This document shows positions 1 to 6,129 of a stretch of DNA of 6,213 nt, in pieces. The notes beneath the pieces were generated by a model. That model worked only from the letters and a program-made list of their open reading frames with translations. It was not told where the DNA came from and ran no database searches. The DNA comes from CAZAFM01 sp964484395 (lineage in GTDB: Bacteria; Campylobacterota; Campylobacteria; Campylobacterales; CAZAFM01), in assembly GCA_964484395.1 (NCBI GenBank), contig CAZAFM010000106.1, positions 1 through 6,213 on the forward strand, written 5' to 3'. Made by a program: the position numbers and the translations under genes. The first letter of the stretch is position 1; every line of letters starts with the position of its first letter.

Positions 1-1875
1 ATGTGCGGAATAGTTGGATTTTTTTCACACAGCAAAGATAAACATCAAATTTTAAAAAGTATGCTCTCTGTCGTATATTATCGTGGACCAGATGATAGCG
101 GTTTTTTTGAAGATGGGTATTTTGGTATTGGGCATAATAGATTGGCTATTATAGACACCATAAGTGCCAAACAGCCGATGATGAGTGATGATGGAAGGTT
201 TGTTCTTGTCTTTAACGGAGAGATATACAACTATCTTGAACTAAGACAACACCTCATCCAAAAAGGGGAGCAGTTTAAAACCTACTCAGATACCGAAGTG
301 CTTCTAAAGATGTATGAGAGATATGGGAAAGAGTCGCTTGGGTGGCTAAATGGAATGTTTGCCTTTGTGATATATGATACAGAAAAAAAAGAGGCATTTA
401 TAGCTAGAGATAGGTTTGGTATAAAACCTTTTTACTACACCCAAACAAAAGATATCTTTGTATTTGCCTCAGAGATAAAGTCTATACTAAAGCATCCTGA
501 TTTAAAAAAAGATGTTGATAATAGCTCAGTTCATGAGTACATCACCTTTCAGCTTATGCTCAAAAAACACACTCTATTTAAAGATATATTTTCTCTTGAG
601 CCTGCAACATATATGGTGATAAAAGATGGAAGCATAAAAGAGAAAAAAGTGTACTGGCAACTAAGCTATGAGATAGATGGTGCAAAAAGCTTAGAGCGCT
701 ATAGTGACGAACTTATGTTACTACTAGAGCATTCATCTTATATGCAGATGCGCTCAGATGTCCCAGTAGGTGCTTTTTTAAGTGGTGGGATAGATAGTAG
801 TATCGTGGCAACTATGGGGTCTAAAAACTACTATGGAGAATTTCAGACATTTTGTGGAAGCTTCAAAGATGGAAAAGAGTTTGATGAGACACACTATGCA
901 AAGATAGTTAGTGATGATATATCGAGCAAACACTATGAGCTTTTTCCAAAGCCTGAGGATTTTATAGATAGTTTTGAAAATATCATATATCACTTAGACT
1001 ATCCAGAAGCAGGACCTGGTGTTTTTTCACAATATATGATATCAAAGCTTGCAAGTGAGCATGTAAAAGTAGTGCTTGGAGGACAAGGTGGGGATGAGAT
1101 ATTTGGTGGCTATACCCGCTATGCTATCGCATATCTAGAACAGGCACTCAAAGGAGCGATACTTGAAACCTCAGAAGAGGGTCAGCATATAGTCACACTA
1201 AACTCTATCATCCCAAACCTACCTCAACTACAAAACTACATACCACTTCTAAAACAGCAGTTTAGCTCTGGACTTTTTGACTCTATGGATGAGAGATATT
1301 TCAGCATGATAGATCGTTCATCATCTGCTAAGCATATCTATAGCAGAGATATCTTAGAAGATATAAGCCAAGAGCAGCTTCTGGATAAGTTTAAACAGGT
1401 ATTCAACCAACCAGATACCAAATCTTATTTTAACAAAATGACATACTTTGATACAAAAACACTACTGCCAGCACTTCTGCATATAGAAGATAGGGTGAGC
1501 ATGGCACACTCTCTTGAGTCTCGCGTACCTCTACTTGACCATCGCATTGCAGAGCTTGCCACAAAGATGCCTCCAAATATGAAGTTTGCAGGCGGAAAGA
1601 CAAAATCTGTACTTATAAAAGCAGTAGAAAATATCTTGCCAAAAGAGATAGTTGAAAGAAAAGATAAAATGGGATTTCCTACACCCATCAACAAATGGCT
1701 AGCAGGCGAGCTAAGAGAGTATGCACTTGATATCCTGACAAGTCAGAAGGCAAAAGAGAGGGGCATCTTAAACACAGAAGCTATCCACGAGCAACTATAC
1801 AAAAATGGAAAGTTTAGCAGAGGACTATGGGGTGCTCTCAGTCTTGAGATATGGTATAGAAGGTTTGTGGATTGA
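1..1875 (+). CDS. asnB: Asparagine-synthase-family glutamine amidotransferase (AsnB-like, glutamine-hydrolysing)
   Basis: This cytoplasmic enzyme of 624 residues should hydrolyse glutamine and pass the ammonia to an adenylated carboxylate, classically aspartate to asparagine. The start is fixed because Cys2 (MCGIVGF) is the nucleophile of the class II glutaminase domain, about residues 1-190. Other glutaminase-site residues visible are R47 in HNRLAIID, N72-G73 in FNGEIYN and D97 in SDTEVLL. The synthetase domain follows, with the ATP pyrophosphate loop SGGIDSS at 261-267, GGQGGDEIFGGY at 360-371 and the late SLESRVPLLDHR and KMGFPTP motifs. Length is somewhat above the E. coli enzyme, with extra sequence around 380-445. 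The motif at 360-366 has Gln362 where E. coli AsnB has the catalytic Glu348 (family knowledge). With the sugar-type neighbours downstream, it may amidate a glycan precursor instead of making free asparagine; that is inference. Its promoter and ribosome binding site lie outside the window. The family is certain; the substrate, and so the gene symbol, is less sure. Confidence 0.93.
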   Translation: MCGIVGFFSHSKDKHQILKSMLSVVYYRGPDDSGFFEDGYFGIGHNRLAIIDTISAKQPMMSDDGRFVLVFNGEIYNYLELRQHLIQKGEQFKTYSDTEVLLKMYERYGKESLGWLNGMFAFVIYDTEKKEAFIARDRFGIKPFYYTQTKDIFVFASEIKSILKHPDLKKDVDNSSVHEYITFQLMLKKHTLFKDIFSLEPATYMVIKDGSIKEKKVYWQLSYEIDGAKSLERYSDELMLLLEHSSYMQMRSDVPVGAFLSGGIDSSIVATMGSKNYYGEFQTFCGSFKDGKEFDETHYAKIVSDDISSKHYELFPKPEDFIDSFENIIYHLDYPEAGPGVFSQYMISKLASEHVKVVLGGQGGDEIFGGYTRYAIAYLEQALKGAILETSEEGQHIVTLNSIIPNLPQLQNYIPLLKQQFSSGLFDSMDERYFSMIDRSSSAKHIYSRDILEDISQEQLLDKFKQVFNQPDTKSYFNKMTYFDTKTLLPALLHIEDRVSMAHSLESRVPLLDHRIAELATKMPPNMKFAGGKTKSVLIKAVENILPKEIVERKDKMGFPTPINKWLAGELREYALDILTSQKAKERGILNTEAIHEQLYKNGKFSRGLWGALSLEIWYRRFVD

Positions 1876-1883
1876 AGTTTGTT

Positions 1884-1917
1884 ATAAAATTATGGTATCA
1901 TACTCCTATAATTTTAT
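1884..1917 (+). repeat. Perfect 10-bp A/T inverted repeat (leader hairpin A)
   Basis: The arms ATAAAATTAT (1884-1893) and ATAATTTTAT (1908-1917) are exact reverse complements separated by 14 bases. The stem has no G or C and no following T tract, so it is not a convincing intrinsic terminator for the upstream gene. Its loop contains the left arm of the second inverted repeat, so the two hairpins compete. It could be a protein-binding operator on DNA or one state of an RNA switch. Confidence 0.6.
1896..1912 (+). promoter_or_regulatory. Possible -10 promoter elements before the ATPase gene
   Basis: Two -10-like hexamers are visible: TATCAT at 1896-1901, preceded by TGG (an extended -10 form), and a perfect TATAAT at 1907-1912. 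The first would start transcription near 1908, leaving a short leader that still includes the GGAG site. The second would start near 1919, too close to keep a usable Shine-Dalgarno. TTGTTA at 1879-1884 is a weak -35 candidate but its spacing to either hexamer is wrong. Campylobacterota housekeeping promoters often lack a clear -35, so the call remains possible. AT-rich sequence throws up such hexamers easily. Confidence 0.3.
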
Positions 1918-1925
1918 GGAGTATG
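1899..1925 (+). promoter_or_regulatory. 8-bp inverted repeat that masks the ATPase Shine-Dalgarno (leader hairpin B)
   Basis: The arms CATACTCC (1899-1906) and GGAGTATG (1918-1925) are exact reverse complements with an 11-base loop. The right arm begins with the GGAG at 1918-1921, which is the ribosome binding site of the ATPase gene, 5 bases before its ATG at 1927. If the RNA folds this way, translation would be blocked. The loop contains the right arm of hairpin A, so A and B cannot readily coexist. The pairing is read directly from the sequence; a regulatory role is inference. Confidence 0.5.
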
Positions 1926-1926
1926 T

Positions 1927-3138
1927 ATGTTTTATGATAGATATTTAAAAAAAGATATACTTTCTGCACTCAAAGCTTTTCCTGCACTACTCATCACAGG
2001 TGCTAGGCAGACAGGGAAAAGCACTCTTGCTATGAGCTTGTGTGATAACTATATAACACTTGATGATATCACTCTGCTTAGTTTGGCAAAAGATGATCCA
2101 GTTATGTTTATATCAAATCTATCCACACCCATAGTCATAGATGAGATACAAAAAGCTCCCAACCTTCTGCCTGCCATCAAGATGGCAATAGATAAAAACC
2201 GTAAGCCGGGACAATTCATACTGACTAGTTCGGCAAATGTTTTAGATTTTAAAAACATAGGTGACACGCTTGCAGGCAGGCTCGCTATCTTTGAGCTATC
2301 CCCACTATCTCATGCAGAGCTACATAGCACTGGTAGACTTTTTTTAGAGAGTCTGTTTGATGATGAGTTTATACCTAACAAAAAGCAAAAAGTATCCCAA
2401 GAACAAATATATCAAAGAGTGCTTGATGGTATGTACCCAGATATCATAAACCAAAAAGATACAAAGCTAAAGTACATCTGGTTTAGCTCATATATAGCAA
2501 CATATATAGAAAGAGATGTAAGGGATATAGAAAACATCAGAAATATTGATAAGTTTTCAAATCTTATAAATATCCTAGCAAGCAGAAGCGGAAACTTGCT
2601 GAATAAATCAGACATTGCCAATGCTACAAAGGTAGACATCAAAACACTTGAAAACCACCTATCTCTTTTAGAGCTCATATATCAGATAAAAAGAGTAAAA
2701 CCATACTATGCAAACATAGGAAAGCGATTTGTAAAAAGTGAAAAACTCTTTTTTACCGACACTGGAGTGCTATGCTTTCTGCTTGGAATCCAAAGCATAG
2801 ATGATTTTTTGAGTTCTCATTTTGTAGGGTCTATATATGAGACTTTTGTGTTCAATGAACTCTACAAACAAATAACTTTTTTGCTAGGCAGCACTCAGAT
2901 ATACTACTATAGAACCCATGATAAAAAAGAGATAGATTTTTGTATAGAGCATGGTGGTAAACTTGTGGCTATAGAGGTAAAGTTTGCTAAAAGTATTTCA
3001 AAAAATGATTTTAGGCATATCATTGACCTACAAAAAAGTAGTAAAAATTTTCATCTAGGTGTAATCATCTATATGGGAGAGTATACACTATCTTTTGGAA
3101 ATGGTCTGTGGGCTATACCGTTTGGAGCAATATGTTAA
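1927..3138 (+). CDS. AAA+-type ATPase with C-terminal DUF4143 domain
   Basis: This 403-residue protein belongs to the widespread ATPases of the AAA_14 plus DUF4143 architecture, whose biological role is unknown. The N-terminal ATPase shows Walker A GARQTGKST at 25-33 (Lys31), Walker B PIVIDEIQ at 68-75 (Asp72, Glu73), a sensor-like ILTSSAN at 98-104 and the family's GRLAIFEL at 117-124. DUF4143 begins near the YIERDVRDI motif (193-201), contains a winged-helix-like stretch at about 224-260, and ends in a nuclease-like core with EID at 335-337 and EVK at 350-352. That spacing matches a PD-(D/E)XK fold, although nuclease activity is not established for the family. No signal peptide or membrane segment is seen. 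ATG 1927 has GGAG 5 bases upstream, and family proteins start with a similar Y-R-K-rich segment. The stop overlaps the next start by 7 bases. It has no evident link to glycan synthesis and may be a mobile accessory gene. Confidence 0.92.
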   Translation: MFYDRYLKKDILSALKAFPALLITGARQTGKSTLAMSLCDNYITLDDITLLSLAKDDPVMFISNLSTPIVIDEIQKAPNLLPAIKMAIDKNRKPGQFILTSSANVLDFKNIGDTLAGRLAIFELSPLSHAELHSTGRLFLESLFDDEFIPNKKQKVSQEQIYQRVLDGMYPDIINQKDTKLKYIWFSSYIATYIERDVRDIENIRNIDKFSNLINILASRSGNLLNKSDIANATKVDIKTLENHLSLLELIYQIKRVKPYYANIGKRFVKSEKLFFTDTGVLCFLLGIQSIDDFLSSHFVGSIYETFVFNELYKQITFLLGSTQIYYYRTHDKKEIDFCIEHGGKLVAIEVKFAKSISKNDFRHIIDLQKSSKNFHLGVIIYMGEYTLSFGNGLWAIPFGAIC

Positions 3139-4463
3139 CCATCAAAACCGATCTTGAAAACACAAATTGGCTTAGATATATAGTAGATCAGTTTGCTAAG
3201 ATAAACCTTGCAGAGTTTCAAATCAATATCATTTCACTAGATGACATGCAAGAGTATCAAAATGAACTTTACTACTGTAGAGCATATAGAGATGATGGAG
3301 TTTGCATTTTCAACTCTTCTGAGGTTGTGCCTACTAGCCATGTAGAGTACCTAGATGATGAACTATATATCTTGGAAGATACAAAAAATGAGATGTTTGA
3401 GTTTTCATATGATGTTTTTTGGAATGCTTTTGTTTTTCTGTCTAGATATGAAGAGTACCTAAGTGAAAAAAATGGTAAAAATATCTTTAGCTACGCCTCT
3501 AGGCACCCAAGGAGTGATAAATCAAGCTTTGAAATACCGATAGTCAATCTACTTTTTAATGAGCTAGAAAAGTTTCTAAAAAAAAGTTTTCCTAATCTAG
3601 AGTTTAGAGAGTATCAAGAGCCAGTCATCGACCTCTCGCATGATGTGGACTATATAGATAAAACTATCCAGCTAAGACTTAAACAAACAGCTTTTAATAT
3701 CTACAACACAGCTAGGTCAATCTCTCAACCTAAAAAGTTTGTTAAAAATATGACTAAAACAATAAAATTTGCATTTTCAAATCCTTCTTACTGGTGCTTT
3801 GACTACTGGGAGAGTCTAGAAAAATCTTGCAATAAAAGATCAACTTTCTATGTTTATGTGAAAAATGGAAAGAAAAGTTTCAAATCATGGATTATAGACC
3901 CATCCTATGATATAAAAACCAACACAAAGCTTCAAAACAAACTAAAAGAACTCCATAAAGATGGATTTCAAATAGGACTTCATGGCAGCCTAAATAGTGC
4001 AAAAGATTTTCAAAAGCTAAAAGAGGAAAAAGAGCTACTGAAACAAACTCTTGGTATAGAGATAAAAAAAACTAGACAGCACTGGTTGAGCTATTTTGAA
4101 AGTGTCACTCCAAAGTCACATGAAAAACTTTTTGAGTATGACTCTACTCTTGGATGGAATGATATGGCAGGCTTTAGAAGTGGATGTGCTAGTATGTATA
4201 ATCCTTATGACTTTGAAAATGAGAAAGCATACAAGCATAAGATAATACCACAGGTTATTATGGATTCAAATCTATATGATTATGCCGATGATGTAAAGGT
4301 CTTTTTAGATGCAAAAAAGATGCTCAAGAGAACAAAGGAAGTGTCAAAAAGCACTTATATATCTATATCTTGGCATCAAAGAGTTTATAGTAGTGATTAT
4401 AAGTGGAATAAATTTTATAAGGAGATGTTAGGTGCATGTTATTTTGGTTCAACCACCTTCTGA
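3132..4463 (+). CDS. DUF7033/NodB-like polysaccharide deacetylase family protein
   Basis: I chose ATG 3132 (443 residues) because GGAG at 3124-3127 lies just upstream and the start overlaps the ATPase stop by 7 bases, a coupling arrangement; an in-frame GTG at 3108 lacks such a site. Residues about 1-155 resemble the N-terminal DUF7033 region, including FWNAFVFLSRYEEYL (96-110) and the segment ending in IPIVNLLFNEL. The NodB-like barrel starts at PVIDLSHDVDY (164-174), where Asp171 and Asp173 correspond to the catalytic and metal-binding acids. GLHGS (282-286) supplies His284, RQHW (315-318) the motif 3 Arg, and SWHQR (413-417) a late His. The canonical second histidine four residues after His284 is Asn288, so metal binding is non-standard. 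Family members sit in surface-polysaccharide loci and are thought to remove acetyl groups from sugars. No signal peptide is seen, so a cytoplasmic sugar or lipid-linked substrate is likely. The 3' end overlaps the radical SAM gene by 32 bases. Confidence 0.82.
   Translation: MLTIKTDLENTNWLRYIVDQFAKINLAEFQINIISLDDMQEYQNELYYCRAYRDDGVCIFNSSEVVPTSHVEYLDDELYILEDTKNEMFEFSYDVFWNAFVFLSRYEEYLSEKNGKNIFSYASRHPRSDKSSFEIPIVNLLFNELEKFLKKSFPNLEFREYQEPVIDLSHDVDYIDKTIQLRLKQTAFNIYNTARSISQPKKFVKNMTKTIKFAFSNPSYWCFDYWESLEKSCNKRSTFYVYVKNGKKSFKSWIIDPSYDIKTNTKLQNKLKELHKDGFQIGLHGSLNSAKDFQKLKEEKELLKQTLGIEIKKTRQHWLSYFESVTPKSHEKLFEYDSTLGWNDMAGFRSGCASMYNPYDFENEKAYKHKIIPQVIMDSNLYDYADDVKVFLDAKKMLKRTKEVSKSTYISISWHQRVYSSDYKWNKFYKEMLGACYFGSTTF
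4419..4434 (+). promoter_or_regulatory. Strong Shine-Dalgarno that sets a GTG start inside the deacetylase gene
   Basis: AAGGAG at 4419-4424 is followed by 7 bases and GTG at 4432-4434. Two nearby ATGs (4425 and 4436) are in other frames and do not open the radical SAM reading frame. The protein from GTG begins MHVILVQPP, which is the expected first strand of a B12-binding domain, so the GTG start is well supported. Confidence 0.85.
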
Positions 4464-5853
4464 AAAATGTGTTAAATCACTACTCACTCATGTGGAAGAA
4501 GACAGCGAGGATATAGGATTTAAGCCCCCACTAGGGATTCTCTATATTGCCACATACCTCAAAGAAAAAATGAAAGATAGAGTAAATGTAAGCGTTCTAG
4601 ACTGTATCGCAGAGCAACTAAACATTGAAAAGTCGGTAAAAAAAATTGTTGATTTAAATCCTCATGTTGTTGGTATATCGGCTTGGACTGACTTTTGGTA
4701 TCCCGCTTGTGAGCTTGGAAGGAAAATAAAAGAGCTTATGCCAAATGTGAGAATAGTCTATGGAGGTCCGCATGTTGCAATCTATCCTCATGAAACACTA
4801 CTCCAAAACCATACCGACGCTATTATCCTTGGAGATGGTGAAGAACCATTTTACAAATATGTAGCAAGTTTTTTGAACACAGAAGCAATAGATAAAAAAA
4901 GCGGTATATATCTCAAAGAGGATTTAAATAATGAAAAAAAATATCCGTTTTACATAGAAAAAGACTTAGATAGATTGCCTATACCCGATAGAGAGCTGCT
5001 GGATGTAAAAAAATATTCATCTATTCTTTTTAAAAATAGCTATTCATCTACTATGATAACAAGTAGAGGTTGCCCATTTAAATGCACTTTCTGCAAGCTA
5101 AACTTTCAAAAGACGCTTAGCCGTTCAGCAAAAAGCGTTGTTGATGAGTTTGAGTATCTAGAAAAGCTAGGCATAAAAGAGGTAGAAGTTTATGATGATA
5201 CTTTTACTTGGTCTAAACAAAGAGTAATAGATATATGCAATGGTATTTTAGAAAAAAATATAAAAATAAGCTGGGCTGTACGAGATAGGGTAAGCTCATA
5301 CGATCCTGACCTTATAGCACTTATGAAAAAAGCTGGTTGCTATCGGATACACTATGGCATAGAGTCTGGTGTGCAAAAAGTTATAGATAGGATGAAGAAG
5401 AAAATTACTATTGAACAGGCAACTGTGGCAGTAAATGGTGCTAAAAAGGCAGGAATGGAAGTACTAGTTTATTTTATGATGGGTGGTGTTGATGAAACCT
5501 TGGAAGATATGGAGCAAACAATAAAATACTCCCTAACCTTACCTGCTGATTATGCAGAATTTTCAGTTACCATACCGTATGCAGGCACGGAAATGTATGA
5601 TGAGGCTATTAAGATGGGTATAATTACAAATGACTATTGGAAAGAGTATGCCACAAATCCCACACCGAACTTCGTAGTGCCTGAAATCATAGAAACAGCT
5701 ATAGGCAAAGATGATATATTGGCATTAACAATCAAAGCAAAAAGAACGTTCTACTTTAGACCTAAATATATTATTAGAGAGATCTTAAAAACCAAAAGCC
5801 TAAAAGCTTTTACATCAAAAGCAAAAATAGCTATAAAGATGCTACTTGACTAA
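4432..5853 (+). CDS. B12-binding-domain radical SAM protein (BchE/HpnJ-like class)
   Basis: This 473-residue enzyme has an N-terminal Rossmann-like cobalamin-binding domain, about residues 1-150. It is marked by HVILVQPP, the PPLGILYIATYL helix, VSVLDC, GISAWT and YGGPHVAIYPHE. The classic DxHxxG motif is absent, as is usual for B12-radical SAM enzymes. The radical SAM barrel starts near 205 with CPFKCTFC, whose Cys214, Cys218 and Cys221 bind the 4Fe-4S cluster (CxxxCxxC). YGIESGVQKVIDRMKKKIT (308-326) and the FMMGGVDET motif (348-356) are typical of the class. The last 35 residues are basic, as in relatives. The family uses SAM and cobalamin for methylations, ring closures and other radical steps on lipids, tetrapyrroles, phosphonates and sugars; the substrate here cannot be read from sequence. 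Overlap with the deacetylase gene suggests the two act in one pathway. The GTG start is backed by an AAGGAG site. The family is secure; the reaction is unknown. Confidence 0.9.
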   Translation: MHVILVQPPSEKCVKSLLTHVEEDSEDIGFKPPLGILYIATYLKEKMKDRVNVSVLDCIAEQLNIEKSVKKIVDLNPHVVGISAWTDFWYPACELGRKIKELMPNVRIVYGGPHVAIYPHETLLQNHTDAIILGDGEEPFYKYVASFLNTEAIDKKSGIYLKEDLNNEKKYPFYIEKDLDRLPIPDRELLDVKKYSSILFKNSYSSTMITSRGCPFKCTFCKLNFQKTLSRSAKSVVDEFEYLEKLGIKEVEVYDDTFTWSKQRVIDICNGILEKNIKISWAVRDRVSSYDPDLIALMKKAGCYRIHYGIESGVQKVIDRMKKKITIEQATVAVNGAKKAGMEVLVYFMMGGVDETLEDMEQTIKYSLTLPADYAEFSVTIPYAGTEMYDEAIKMGIITNDYWKEYATNPTPNFVVPEIIETAIGKDDILALTIKAKRTFYFRPKYIIREILKTKSLKAFTSKAKIAIKMLLD

Positions 5854-5874
5854 TGACATCTAGTGGGTACTTTA

Positions 5875-5901
5875 TATCTAAAAACTTGTTGAGTTTAGAT
5901 A
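5875..5901 (+). repeat. Inverted repeat upstream of the small-gene pair, possible operator
   Basis: TATCTAAA (5875-5882) and its exact reverse complement TTTAGATA (5894-5901) are separated by 11 bases. ACT (5884-5886) and AGT (5892-5894) can extend the stem with a small bulge, leaving a TGTTG loop. No T tract follows on either strand, so it is a weak terminator at best. Its place just before a candidate antitoxin gene fits an operator for autoregulation, but this is inferred. Confidence 0.4.
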
Positions 5902-5905
5902 AAAT
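5900..5905 (+). promoter_or_regulatory. Possible -10 element for the small-gene pair
   Basis: TAAAAT differs from TATAAT at one base and would place the transcript start near 5912, giving about a 20-base leader with the GAGGAG ribosome binding site at 5920-5925. No -35 is visible. It overlaps the end of the inverted repeat, as an operator-covered promoter would. Confidence 0.25.
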
Positions 5906-5931
5906 AAGTTCAAGAATACGAGGAGCATAGT

Positions 5932-6129
5932 ATGACAAGAGAAATCGTAAAGCCTACAAGTGAGTATTATAGCTTGCAGTATATAAACCAAAAGCTAGAA
6001 ATATTTGTATTGCCATTTTCAGAAATTAAAAAACAAAAAAAAGTAGATGAGATTCAGGCGTTTTCTGAACACAGTGCAAATTTGGTAGAAGAATGGAAAG
6101 ATGATTCAGAGGATGATGTATGGAAATAA
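5932..6129 (+). CDS. Small protein resembling a type II toxin-antitoxin antitoxin
   Basis: The 65-residue product begins MTREIVKPTSEYYSLQ, continues YINQKLEIFVLPFS (17-30) and ends in the acidic tail EEWKDDSEDDVWK (53-65). I do not recognise a named family with certainty. A beta-rich head with an E-I-x-V-L-P-F strand, followed by a charged linker and an acidic Trp-containing C-terminus, is the look of short antitoxins whose tail wraps the toxin. GAGGAG at 5920-5925 lies 6 bases before ATG, a strong site. The next gene starts 10 bases before this stop and has its own Shine-Dalgarno, the coupled order antitoxin then partner. A hairpin and weak -10 lie upstream, so it seems transcribed separately from the preceding operon. 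A real short gene is likely; the antitoxin role is a moderate guess. Confidence 0.6.
   Translation: MTREIVKPTSEYYSLQYINQKLEIFVLPFSEIKKQKKVDEIQAFSEHSANLVEEWKDDSEDDVWK

Noticed and set aside
1884..1917. Intrinsic terminator for the amidotransferase gene
   Set aside because: The stem is wholly A/T and no T tract follows it, so it would be too weak to end transcription.
1923..1937. Four-codon upstream reading frame ATG TAT GTT TTA TGA overlapping the ATPase start
   Set aside because: Its ATG lies only one base after GGAG, too close for initiation; it follows by chance from the sequence around the real start.
778..2678. Minus-strand open frames at 778-993, 1425-1694, 2049-2267 and 2412-2678
   Set aside because: They are fully inside well-supported plus-strand genes, and their translations show no recognisable domains; they are shadows of the coding sequence.
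3108..3131. GTG 3108 as an upstream start for the deacetylase-like gene
   Set aside because: It would add eight residues deep inside the ATPase gene without a Shine-Dalgarno, whereas ATG 3132 has GGAG and an overlap typical of coupled genes.
5801..5812. 12-base palindrome TAAAAGCTTTTA
   Set aside because: It lies within the lysine-rich coding end of the radical SAM gene, has no loop, and is expected by chance in AT-rich sequence containing AAAAGC repeats.
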